Shown here in pieces: positions 34,198-45,694 of a stretch of DNA of 64,000 nt (within the stretch, counting starts at the first letter, position 1; each line of letters starts with the position of its first letter). The notes under the pieces were generated by a model that was not told where the DNA came from, ran no database searches, and saw only the letters and a list, made by a program, of their open reading frames with translations. Source of the DNA: Phycomyces nitens (taxonomy: Eukaryota; Mucoromycota; Mucoromycetes; Mucorales; Phycomycetaceae); NCBI GenBank assembly GCA_022702545.1, contig JAHRBC010000006.1, positions 2,852,001-2,916,000 of the forward strand, read 5' to 3'. The translations under genes were made by a program, and so were the position numbers.

Positions 34198-37100
34198 ATG
34201 TCTTCTATTACTCAACTTCACAACGAGGCCTGTTATTGCACTAAATGCAATGGTAACGCCCAAGGTTACAGTCTGGTAACAAAGAGAACCTCTCAGCGTC
34301 ATAATAAGAGAGCAAGAATTGACGAACTTGAAAGAATTGTGATGGGTATGATGATTTTGGTATTGTTTTTTCGCCCTTGTATAATAACACGGTTTTTTAT
34401 TAAACACAGAAAGATAAAGAGAAATGGTGGAGATTGATATTGAATGTAAAGAATATTTATTTGAAGGGCAGCAGATAGTAACAAGCTATTCTATTCTATA
34501 TGTAGCTATCACAACCCATCAATCCAGTTCTATGGAAAGACAGAATGATTTTTCCCACTCACCCATCATAGAATCTGAGCTGATGCTAGATGGTGATGAT
34601 TCAGCTGCCAATGAGGTGAATGGCAATGACAGCAACAATGAAGAGGAGAGCAATGCTGAAGACAGTGATGGTGACGACGTTGAGGGGATTGAAGTCAAGG
34701 ATCTTAGCAGTGAAGGCGAGTGTTGAATAAAGAAAAAAGAACCTGAAAAAATTGAGTGTTAATAATGATCATTTTAAAATAGACCCCTTTTCCTCCCCTG
34801 AGATGCCAGAGAATCCAGTGCACAGGTCCATTTCCATATTCGTGGTCCTGTTTGCATCCCGCTACGTGGTCAACAAGGGTGCTGTTGTCTTGATTGAGTT
34901 CATCAACAAGCTCTTGAAGATCTACGAGCAGGATTTCCAATTGCCCTCTAGCCTTCCTGGTCTCCAAAAGATGACAGGTTTCTCAGCCTTGACCAAAGGA
35001 ATAAAGAAATCTGTTGTGTGCCAGGATTGCCACAAGGTGTACAAGGAAGCTGGGTCTGTTACTAAGTTCTGTAACTCATCCAAGGTTGGTTCCCGCTCTT
35101 CCTGTGGGTGCAAGTTGATGAAGGCATCCTCTTCTGGTACTTTGGTTCCAAGACGCCAATTCCACTATCAGTCTGTCAAGCAGGTGTTGAGTGTCCTTTT
35201 CCTCTGCCCGGATTTTGAGGCCAATATCTGCCATAGGAACAAAGAACTTAAGGTCATGGACACCATGTGCGATGTGTATGATGGTGCCATGTGGAAGGAC
35301 CTGAAGGATAAGGATGGTGTCTCCTTTGTCGCTGACCCACGTTCATTGATGCTGACATTGAACATCGATTGGTTTCAGCCATTCGATGGGGTGACTTATT
35401 CCTGTGGAGCAATCTACTTGGCAATAAACAATCTTCCTAGGGCTGAGCAGTTCAAGCCTGAGAATATCATCCTTGTTGGCCTGATGCCTGGGCCAAAGGA
35501 GCCAAAATCAGACAAGATAAACAGCTACCTGGAGCCGCTGGTCAATGACCTGAACCAGCTATACATTGGTGTTTCCATCTGTTAAATCAGAGAAAAACAA
35601 AGCACGGACAAGAGTATGGTGAGACTTTATTTATTGAGAGAGAAAGAATTTGTGAATAAGATGAAGACTATTGCTATTTGTATTGTGCGTTTATATAGAC
35701 ATTGAGATGAGTGCTGGTGATGATATGATGATATCATGTAATGTCTGTTCTCTCTGCCAACTATTAGTTATGACTTGTTATTTTACTTAGTACTATTAAC
35801 CAGTGTGTCTTTACATATGAATAATATATTTGGAAAAGTACACTCTTTAGTACACTTCCAGTAGGTCGGTTATTCAATATGTTTCAATATTGGTAATTTG
35901 TGTTAATGTTTCAATCTATGATTATGTTGGATACAATACCATCCCAACGTTTGATTGCCCTTCTTCTGTGGTTGTCCGTGCTGCCTTGATGATGGTAGCC
36001 TGCAACATCCCTGCTGCCAGGAAGACTAGTGGCTTCACAGCCCATAACAGCACTCGGGCATGCTATAAGTGCAGTCACAGTTTCTCCCGTCTGGAAGGCA
36101 CAAGCCATGTGGACTTTTGTGGGTTTGAGTTTGTCAAGTGGAGGCTTGCCAATGGTGAAGAAAACTGGGTGCATGCTGAGGAGTGGAAGAGTGCAAGTAC
36201 ACCCTCAGAAAGGCACCAGCTGGAGGTCGAAAATGGTGTTCAATGGTCGCAGCTGCACCGCCTTGGATACTTTGATCTAGTACATGGAACAATCATTGAT
36301 CTCATGCACAACCTATTCCTGGGTACGGCCAAGAGGATGGTCAAGACATAGACCACCAGTGGTCTGATCACAGACCAGGATCTTTGTCAGATGCAAAAGG
36401 TGGCAGAGACAATGGTGTTGCCTGTGGGATATACCATGTTGAAGACAAAGATCGGAAAGGGGTTTCCCCAAATGAAAGCCGACGAGTGGAAGTCCTGGGT
36501 GTTGATTTACTCTCTTGTTCTGCTGTGGCCTGTTCTTTCTGGAACAAAGTTCAAGAATTGGATCAGCTTTGTTGATGCCTGCCGTCTCCTCACCAAGCCT
36601 ACCATCACTTTTGACGAACTTGATGAGGCCTATAGTCACCTGGAGAAGTTCGGTCGGGAGTGTGAACAACAATATCCTAGTACCATCCTCACCTGCAACA
36701 TGCACCTACACCTCCATCTTCGCGACACTGTTTGTGATTTTGGACCAGTGTATGGTTATTGGCTCTTTGGGTTTGAGCAATATAATGGGTTGTTGAAGAA
36801 TGTTGATACAAACAGGAGAGATGGGTTTGAATCAACATACATAAAAAGTTTTACTGAAAATATGTATAAGGGTGATCTTGTGCAAAGACTTACATGTCAG
36901 AGCCAGGTCCCCTTCAAAGTACTATTGAAAAAACTCACCTCCTTGTCCAATACTTTTATAGTAGCCCCAGCACCAGCCCCAGCACCAACACCTCAACGCC
37001 GTTTCTGTCTTGACGCATTCCTGCAAGCCTCGTTGGATGTCAGTCTTAAAATTAAGGGTAACAAAGCTCTCCCTTCGTCAGCATTACCTTTACCAACAGC

Positions 37101-37659
37101 AACAGCAATAACACAGATGGGTGATATCGACTATCCCCATCTCCTAGAATATTACAAGAGAGCATATGACAATGAGCACCTTGTTGACTACCTCCATGCA
37201 TCTTCATCACCATTCTTTGTCAATGACTGAATCACAAAGATCAAGGCCATTGATCTTCTTGGTCAGACATACAAGGGCAAAGGTAGATCTGGCAGTCGCG
37301 GGTCATATATCCAAGCTCTATTTCTGGATTTCGAGGGCAGAAAGACAAACGCATACACAGGAGAAATCCAATACCTGTTCACCCACAACTTCATTCCTCC
37401 TCCCAGCCCCTCCAACAGCCGCCCTCATTTCCACCACAAGCAACATGTGTTTGCATTTGTCCACTGGCTTGTTCCAGATCCTGACAATCTCAGACCAGTT
37501 GAGCAAGTTGACGTCTGCCTCCCTGGTTTTGCGCCAAACACGTTTGACAGCATCTTGCCAGTGCACAGGATTCTCTTGGAAGTGGCTAGGGCCGAATTAA
37601 AAATTGAAAACAACGCAAGGATGCTGGTTATTCCACTGCCAAAAAAAATATATGCATAA
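34198..37659 (+). pseudogene. D1 transposase, broken by stops and a solo LTR
   Basis: Exon 1 34198-34345 (148 bp, ACYCTKCNGNAQGY with CxCxxC), exon 2 34410-34445, exon 3 from 34506, exon 4 from 34783. Exon 4 carries NIDWFQPFDGVTYSCGAIY, GLMPGPKEP, VACNIPAARKTSGFTAH and FEQYNG. Damage: TAA in exon 2 (34415-34417), GC instead of GT at the exon 3 donor, the solo LTR at 35580-35938, TAG at 36349-36351 and TGA at 37228-37230. VACDIP reads VACNIP here, a change of a likely catalytic Asp. It is close to D2 and probably died long before it. Confidence 0.88.
35580..35938 (-). mobile_element. 359-bp solo LTR in the D1 transposase
   Basis: Starts TGTTAAATCAGAG and ends GGATACAATA, the last base changed from the expected CA. 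CCATC is duplicated at 35575-35579 and 35939-35943. Removing it joins YIGVSI to PTFDCPS in the transposase frame. Read on the minus strand it has TATATAAAC then AATAAA, the order expected of an LTR. It belongs to the same family as the LTR split by element C. Confidence 0.92.
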
Positions 37660-37796
37660 ATACAAATAAAACTTTTCTCTCTCTCTCTCTCTCTTTTAAA
37701 GAAGCAAAAAACAAAACAAAGCCAAGTAAAATATACATATAGTCCAAATAGCGCATATGTGAAACAGGGTGAGAATTAAGAGAAAAAGAAAACGTT

Positions 37797-39607
37797 TTAT
37801 TGTCTCAGTGACCATTGAGGAAGGGAGGAAGAAAGCCCCTCAGGGACTGCTAAATCCGCAATGCGGCCAAATACTCTTGGGAGCATTTGGCGCACGTTGA
37901 CACCCAAGCCAAGGAGCGAGTACAAGTCCAACAACTCAATCAACTGATTGAACTAATATACATTCATTAGAATATTATTTTATGATTCAAAAGCAATAAA
38001 AAAATTTATTTAAATAAAATGTTACCTCATCGCTCCTCCAGCCTGGGCGTACTGTGCGGATCATCCGCCGGCCAGGAACTCCAGGAAACTCATCCTCAGA
38101 CTCACCCTCAGACATTGCTGCCTTTTGGATGAGTGCTGAGCAATCATTGCCTATTGCATTGTCAATGGCATCCTTGTTGGAGAGGTATGCCATTCGACGG
38201 CAATGGAAATGCTAATCAAACATATGTTTAATATTGTTTTTCAATCTCAAGTCTTTTAGATGCTATACTATTAAATACATCAGCTTCCCAGCCGGCTTTT
38301 CTGGCACGAGCATTTGCGGCTACCTGTGCCTCAGGAGACGCCCTCTCCTGGCGACGCCTTCCGCAAAAGTTCTGGTAGACACTGTCCCAAAGATCCCTTT
38401 GGCGCAAGCCAGTGTTGATGAACGTTGGGCCCAGGTAGGCAAGGAGTTCAATAACCAACTCCTTGTTGGGAGATTCATTGAAATGAACCTCTGTTCTCCA
38501 CCTGGGCCTGTTGTTGTTGGCTTGCACCATAGCCGGGTTGTTTGACCTGAAATTGGGCCTCCACAGATAGTCTCGTATATGTCGCTATTAAATTTTTATA
38601 AGCCAATGAATTGGTAAGCTATTGAGAATATTAATACTTACAAACGCTTCTGTGGCGGCACCAGGGTTATACTCCACCACAGCCGGGATTGTTGTAAATG
38701 AGTATTGATCACTGCTGAATCTGAGAGTAAGACTGAAGGATAAAATAATATCCTCAGCTATTCCAGTCAAACGGATCTGGCTTTATGAGATTATCCAATA
38801 CACAGATCATCATACACATAATTGATTATTATTTATTATTATTATTGTTATCACCATAATATGGGATATACAGATATACACATATTTATCTAATGGCATC
38901 ATCATATTCCATCTACATATTTCATTGATTATATGAATACTTGATTGAGAGACTACAACTACAATGAATTAATAATTCTAAAAACATTACCCAAGTATCT
39001 GGGTCGGAATATTAAAATATTACCAATAGCATAAATGCTCTTCTTTACCAAAGCTCTCTGGCTGATCTGACTGGAGAAGTATCATATCAATAGGTCTCTC
39101 TGGATCTTTCCAGAAAGACAATACTCCTGGAAGATGACTCATCGTGATAAATATTACCAAAGCATATACTGAATTATAAATCAGAAAACATATAAATATC
39201 AGTAGTTAGTTCTGTGTAGAAAGATAACCTTTTTCTTTGGAATAAACACCCTACACAAGTTCTCACGAATTCTTTCATATCTTTCCAAGTTTATTTCTAC
39301 CCACAACAGGGATGATGGGAGCTGGGCCAGTGGCAGGGATGGCAACAGGACCAGGAGCAGGGCCAACAATGGTGAATAGCTCCTCACCAAAGGCAGAAGC
39401 AAGCTCGGCGGCAGGAACTGCACTGTTGTTGGCAGCCACCAACTCAGTCAAACTGTCAATAGCCTCGACAGTACTGGCGTTGCCTTCAATGCTGGTGCCA
39501 ATGCAAGAATCTACCCTGATAAGGATGTTTTGAATATCCCGCAAGGTCTCCAACAATTGGAGTTGCTCATTGGTTGAGCGAGAAGTGGGAGTGGATCTTG
39601 GTGCCAT
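37797..39607 (-). CDS. D1 second gene (gene 2)
   Basis: Start 39607 (MAPRSTPTSRSTNEQLQ); exon 39607-39301, then an unclear stretch, then a piece ending at 38642 (...EYNPGAATEAF with donor GTAAGT). Clear exons follow at 38584-38279 (306 bp), 38211-38026 (186 bp) and 37952-37797 (156 bp). Exon 2 has RPNFRSNNPAMVQANNNRPRW and a basic end. Exon 3 ends MSEGESEDEFPGV..RTVRPGWRSDE, and exon 4 is NQLIELLDLYSLLGLGVNVRQ. The interval 38643-39300 is about 650 bp in a place where the other families have none, so there is either an insertion or extra exons. I see no stop in the clear exons. Role unknown, as for the other gene 2 copies. Confidence 0.65.
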
Positions 39608-42600
39608 GGTCTATAGAATATCATATGTTTTCAAAATTAGCTTTATATTCTCTTTATAAATTATAGACTCTACTCTTTACATACAAAATACTTGGTTTGC
39701 GAGTGCAGGAGGGTCGATTCAATTGTAAATAGATGGTCTTTATATACACAGATGAGTTTAATAAACAGATTCCTAATTACCCTTTGTATACTCTGTATAA
39801 ATTAATAAAAAAATAATTTTGGATCTCTGCTTGAAATTAAATATCATTTCTTTCTTTCTTTTTGTTCTATCTTCTTATCTCTGTTGTTTTATCTCTACAT
39901 GGGTTTCTAATAAGACATTCTTTATACTAACAAATTAATGGCTTCTTTCACTGGAAAAACGGCCCTGAATACACTGGTGGTATAGTAGCCCTGAACTGGT
40001 GTGAAAGCTAGTCTATTTTTCAACTCCACAGTTTTCCTTTTTTTTTATTTCGAAAATATAATTTTACTACATCCTATTGGTTCGGATACAATAAGCATTA
40101 GAATATTACTTTTTATTATTATAAAAGTATAGCAAATAAAATACATGTAATACTCGTTTCCTTTTAATAATAATATTACAAACACAAACATCATGTCTTC
40201 TTCCAACAGTATTTACAACACCAAGTGCTATTGCACTGTATGCGGTGATAATGAAGAAGGATTCACCTATGTGACAAGAAGAACTGTCCAACATCATAAC
40301 AAAAGAGCCAGAGTAGATGCAGTATTCACATCTTCAAGGGGTATTTTATTTAAAACAACAGAGTATACTTGTATATTAATATTATATTATAAATAAAGAC
40401 TCTCAAAGAGAAATGATGGAAGTTGATTCTGAGTGTAAGAAATATATTTATTTAAATGTCAATGGTGTCTAACACACTATTATATTCTATATTTGTAGCT
40501 GTCATGACTTACCAACCTGGTCCCGTAGAAGAGGGCAGCCAAACAAATGTTCCTGTTTTGGAAATTGAGCCCATGCCTGCCAACGATGTCTCCATTGAGA
40601 ATCGCGATGATGACAATGAGATCTCGGTTGAGAATGATGATGGCGCCAGTGATGATGAAGATGTTGTTGAGCTTGAGCTTGAGGAGTTGGATGCCGAAGG
40701 TTTGTACATAATCATTGAATAAAAGAAAAAGCCTGAAAAATTGAGTATTAATATTTTCTCTTTTTTTTTACAATAGCCCCTTTTGAAGCCCCTGGTATGC
40801 CTGAGAACCCAGTTCACAAGTTAATTGCCATCTTCACGGTCCTTTTTACATCCCGCTACGTGGTCAACAAGGGTTCCATTGTCTTGATTGAGTTCATCAA
40901 TGAGCTCTTGAAGATTTACAAGCAGGATTTCCAGCTTCCAACAAGTCTTCTTGGGCTCCAAAGAATGACTGGATTTTCCAAGATATCCAAGGGAATCCAC
41001 AGATTTGTAGCATGCCAAGATTGCCATCAAATCTACGATGAATGCATGACAGTTCCTCCCACCTGTGTGTTCCAGAAGCTTGGATCCAACTCTGTCTGCG
41101 GGTGTAAGTTGGTGAAGGAGTCGTCTGTTGGTGCCTTGGCCCCAAAAAGGGTGTTTGTCTATCAATCCGTCAAGCATGCTATGAAGATACTCTTTCTTCG
41201 CCCTGGCTTTGAGGCCAGAATCAGACACTGGAACTCAGATCTCAAGATTCCACAGACAATGTGCGATGTCTATGACGGCGCCATGTGGAAGGACATCAAG
41301 GACATCAACGGTGCCCAGTTTACAGCGGATCCATGCTCCCTCATGTTGGCTCTCAACATCGACTGGTTCCAACCTTTCGATGGTGTGGTGTACTCTTGTG
41401 GTGCCATTTATTTGGTCATCAATAATCTACCTCGGGAGGAGCGATTCAAGCCAGAAAACACCATCCTCGTTGGTCTTATGCCTGGACCAAAAGAGCCAAA
41501 GTCAGAGGAGATCAACTACTACCTGGAGCCGTTGGTAGATGAGTTGAACGAGCTCTATGTTGGAATGAATATTCCAACATTTGAGAGGCCAACTGGTGCC
41601 AGTGTCTGTGCTGCACTAATGATGGTGGCGTGTGACATCCCAGCAGCAAGAAAGACCAGTGGATTCACCGCCCACAACAGCACATGCGCATGCTACAAAT
41701 GCAATCATCAGTTCTCTCGTCTGGAAGGCACAACCAGTGTAGATTTCCGCGGTTTTGAGTTTGCTGAGTGGAGGCTTGCAAGTGGTGCTGAAAACCGGGT
41801 GCATGCTGAGGTGTGGAAGAGTGCAAGTACACCCTCAGAAAGGCACCAGCTGGAGGTCGAAAATGGTGTTCAATGGTCGCAGCTGCATCGTCTTGGATAC
41901 TTTGATCTAGTACATGGAACAATCATCGATCCCATGCACAATCTCTTTCTGGGCACAGCAAAAAGAATGGTGGAAAAGTGGACTGCCAGTGGTCTGATCA
42001 TAGACAGGGATCTTTGCGAGATGCAGAAGATAGCCAAGACCATGGTACTGCCTGTTGGCTACAGCATGCTGAAGACGAAGATTGGCAAGGGGTTCCCCAG
42101 GATGAAAGCTGACAAATGGAAGTCGTGGGTATTGGTGTACTCTCCGGTTTTGCTGAAGTATGTTCTTCCACCAGCAAACTTTGCCAACTGGATTGATTTC
42201 ATGGACGCATGTCGTATTCTGGTCAAGCCGACAATAACGTATGATGATGTCAAGTCAGCTCACCTCCATCTCCAGCAATTCTGTCAATTGTGTGAAACGC
42301 TTTACCCTGCTACAATCCTCACCTGCAATATGCACCTGCACCTCCATCTTCGCGACACCATTCGTGATTTTGGACCCGTGTACGGTTATTGGCTCTTTGG
42401 GTTTGAGAGATTCAATGGCTTGTTAAAGAATATTAACACGAACAGAAAAGATGGGTTTGAGATGACCTATATGCGAAACTTCCTGGAAGATGCATACAAG
42501 AGTGACTATGTCAATGCCGTTTTTCCCAATTCGAGCCAAGTCCTCTTTTCTCCTGTTCTACAGAAACTCACGTCCACCACACCCACCATCCTCTCCTCTC

Positions 42601-43345
42601 CCTCTACAACCTACTGCACATTTGACTTGCAAGACTTTCTTCGACTCTCCAACGATGCAACAATTCTTGTCAAAGGCAATGAACCGCTCCCTCCATCTGC
42701 ATTTCCTCTCTTGACCAGTAAGCCTTCCTCAATAAGTGATGTCCACTATCCTTTTTTGTTGGAGTATTACAAGAAGCAGTATGACATTCCAGACCTAGTG
42801 GACTATCGTCACGCCTCCCTCTCGCCGTTTTTCGTTGATAATCAGATTGGCAAACTGAAATCAATTGACACTGCAAAAATACCCCCGATTCCCATATGTG
42901 ATAGTATGTAAAATTCTGAGTGAAATAAAAAGCAAATTCTAGAATTAAATTGAAATGTTATCTTGCATATATAAAAAACAACACATATAAGATAATGAAG
43001 TAATTCAGTGGATATAAAGCTCTGCTTTTGGACGTGTAGGCTTGTTAAACTCAAGAGTGTACAGAACTATAACTGAAAGTGTTATCTTATTTCTTTTTAG
43101 TCAAATGTTACATGAATTATTTTTTCAATATCAATAAAAAAATCTATTTTTTAATAGATCAAGATGCAAACTTTTTGACTATTTTCTGCAAACTATTCAC
43201 CTATGTTCTAAAGGACGTATATTTATTGGTTGTTTAATCCATTTGACACTTTAAACGCTTTCAATTGGGGGTTTATTTTATACCTCTTTATAAATAGGCC
43301 ATGGAAAATAGTTTACAAATAGATTTTTATTGATAACATATTTTC

Positions 43346-44089
43346 TCATAATATACAGTCTAGTAATCTGGTCTAGATTCATGGCTATAGCTATATTGAT
43401 ACTAATTTTTTTTTTACCTTTTGAAACACGGGTAGAGAACATGACTGATTCATTGACTATCATCTTGAATAACTGGAAAAGTAGTTGCTCAAACAGAGTA
43501 GACAACCAAGACTTTGAAACCGAATTTTCAGGTATACCAAATAGTATTTCAAGATAGATAATGATATAGCAATTAAAAAATGTGTACGCGTAATAGAAAA
43601 TATATCTATATTTTTCTGTTAGAAAAGCAATAGGAATGACTGATTACTTACCAAGACAAACTGGCTTGTTGGATATTCTATGTCTTTGTTAAAACGCGGC
43701 AATTTTGTTTAATATAAAGAGCTGATAGTAAAGACAGAATATATTAGTATTAATAGTGATAGAATATTTAAACATACCAAGTACATTCTGTCCATTCAAC
43801 TTCATCATTGTCATCTTTGGCCATTGCGATTGAAATGAGTTGTTCTGAATCTACAAGATGAAGATTACTGATTAGCAACAGCAATAAAAAATAGTGCGCC
43901 TATTTACCTTTTTCTTGTGTAAGCATGAATAAAAGTGACTATAGGATGTCTTTTAGATAATTGAAAAAATGTTAAAGGTTGTCTTTAATTGCGTGAAAAT
44001 TTTTAAATACTTACCAGAAAGTATAAAGGAAGCAAAAAGTAAAAAGAAAGAGAAAAAGGGAAAATCGGGAAAAAAGAATTCATACGCAT
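43346..44089 (-). CDS. F third gene: 7 small exons, 120 aa, hydrophobic N-terminus
   Basis: Exons on the minus strand: 44089-44015, 43949-43908, 43850-43778, 43677-43652, 43615-43538, 43472-43418 and 43359-43346. Every junction is GT..AG, and all seven join in one frame of 121 codons with the stop. An AATAAA follows at about 43330. The protein starts MRMNSFFPIFPFSLSFYFLL, a likely signal peptide or membrane helix, and has a second hydrophobic stretch (FLIAISLSILKYYL) near residue 85. One intron is only 36 nt and may be misjudged. It diverges from gene 2, 278 bp away. I know of no such gene in CACTA elements. The coherent frame favours a real protein gene; transcript data are lacking. Confidence 0.6.
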
Positions 44090-44367
44090 TTTTAGATTAT
44101 AGTAAGCCCTAATAAATTATGAGAATAATAGGATTATGAAAACTGTGTACCCAAGACTCTTTTTTTTTATTGTACTCCAGATATTGTTTTTAAAGATATA
44201 AATACAGTCTTTTATATATATATATAATACTATTGTTCTTATTTGACACTATACCTTATACTGCAAATTATTATGTATGTTTATGTATTCAAAGAAATAT
44301 ATGTTAATATATATGGATTTATTTATGCTTATTATTTTATTTTATTTTAAAAAAAAATATTTAGAAA

Positions 44368-45599
44368 ATGTCTTCAAACCAGAGAAACTCAGGACGCAAA
44401 GCCAGAGCAAACCCAACTGCTCCCATTCACCGTGTTGCTGCTGGCCGTATTAGCCAGCGTGAAATCCTTCCAAGGGCCCCCAGTAGCAGTGAGGAAAGTA
44501 GTCAAGGACAGACAGAAATGGCCACTGTCCTTGAAGACTTGAGGTTCCTCAAGTCAAGAATGGGGATGGTATACGATATCGCTGGCAAGACCAACCAGAC
44601 CATGAGTACGTTCATGGAAGCCCATGCCAGTAGTGCCCAGAGCCAGCTCCCTCTTGGCCAAGCTGGTCCCGTTGGAATGGCTCCTTCTGTTGGCCCCTCC
44701 AGCTCACTTGGTACCAGTGATATGAGTGCAATTGTCTTGGTATGAATATTATTATTATTTTGTTAAAAAATATTTTCTAATAAATTATATCTAGGAATTC
44801 ATTAATGAGAAGATGTGGAAGAAGAACTTCACGTCTAATGATCCTGCTCTGATTGCCGAGAATGAAGGCAAACAGAAATGGAATAAGGACAAGAAGATCA
44901 ACCACCCAGACAATGTCAGGGTCATCAACTACTTGAGAGACTACATTCTCTCGCAGCCTCGTGCTGCTGGTTTTTGGCCTGGCATGGTAGTGCAAAAAAT
45001 TAAAAACAATTACAAGTACTACCATCTCACTTCAAACATGAGTGAAGAGCAAGCTTCTGCCAAGAAGAGAAAGGTTCGGGCTAATACCAGGCTCGTCGAG
45101 GTTAGTATAAAGACGATTTGATATTTTTAATTTAATCTGAAAATTTTTATAGATCCACTTGCGCAGGGTGGAGGCCTACAAACGTCACTGGGGGGCAATC
45201 GATGAGGAGATGGGCCATAAGCCTGAAAACCCTGATGAGATGGCCTATCTCCATGTCCTCCAGAAGGATGTGATGTCTGATGGTGAATCAGACATGGAAG
45301 ACGTTGCGCCTGGTATTAGCATGCGTGTTCTTTGTGTTGCTCGTCCCAGTTGGAGAAGTGATGAGGTAATTAATATTTTGTAGAGTGATGTGCTGATTGA
45401 TGAGAAAAGACTGATAAATTTAATATAGTTGAACCGGCTTCTGGAGGTCATTGACCGTCTTGCAAGAGAGGATGACCTGAGACGGTCATCAACAAAGACA
45501 AAGACAAGAATGCCCAGACAGCAAAAAACGATCAAGGAGATTCCTGCCCCAAGTCACCTGACTTTGAATTTGCCTGCCTGGGTATTCAAAAATAAATAA
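44368..45599 (+). CDS. F second gene (gene 2), 353 aa
   Basis: Exons 44368-44739, 44795-45100 (306 bp), 45153-45365 and 45429-45599, all in phase 0 and GT-AG, giving 353 aa. Exon 1 is Arg/Pro/Ser-rich, then VLEDLRFLKSRMGMVYDIAGK, a likely helix. Exon 2 has NFTSNDPALIAENEGKQKW and ends KKRKVRANTRL, basic and possibly a nuclear signal. Exon 3 carries MSDGESDMEDVAPG and ends VARPSWRSDE. Exon 4 starts LNRLLEVIDRLARE. The conserved layout over very diverged sequence points to selection on the protein. It converges with the transposase, 95 bp between stops. DNA binding is inference. Confidence 0.82.
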
Positions 45600-45694
45600 A
45601 TCTTTGTTTTTGTCTTTTTTACTTTTTAAACACATGATTTGCAAAACAAACTATGAAGTTATGATTAAGAACAAGAGAGATAAGATAAATATAT

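Larger units (their letters stand above)
33956..39948 (+). mobile_element. Element D1, CACTG type, right end not found
   Basis: Left end CACTGGGAAAACGG at 33956. It contains a transposase pseudogene and a second gene in the usual convergent order. No CAGTG end occurs before D2 starts at 39949. Either D2 inserted into D1 or D1 lost its right end. The end at 52932 (CACTGGGAAAAC on the other strand) matches the D1 left end better than the D2 one, but its flanks (ATA before 33956, TTG after 52932) do not form a duplication. The right limit given here is a convenience. Confidence 0.6.
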
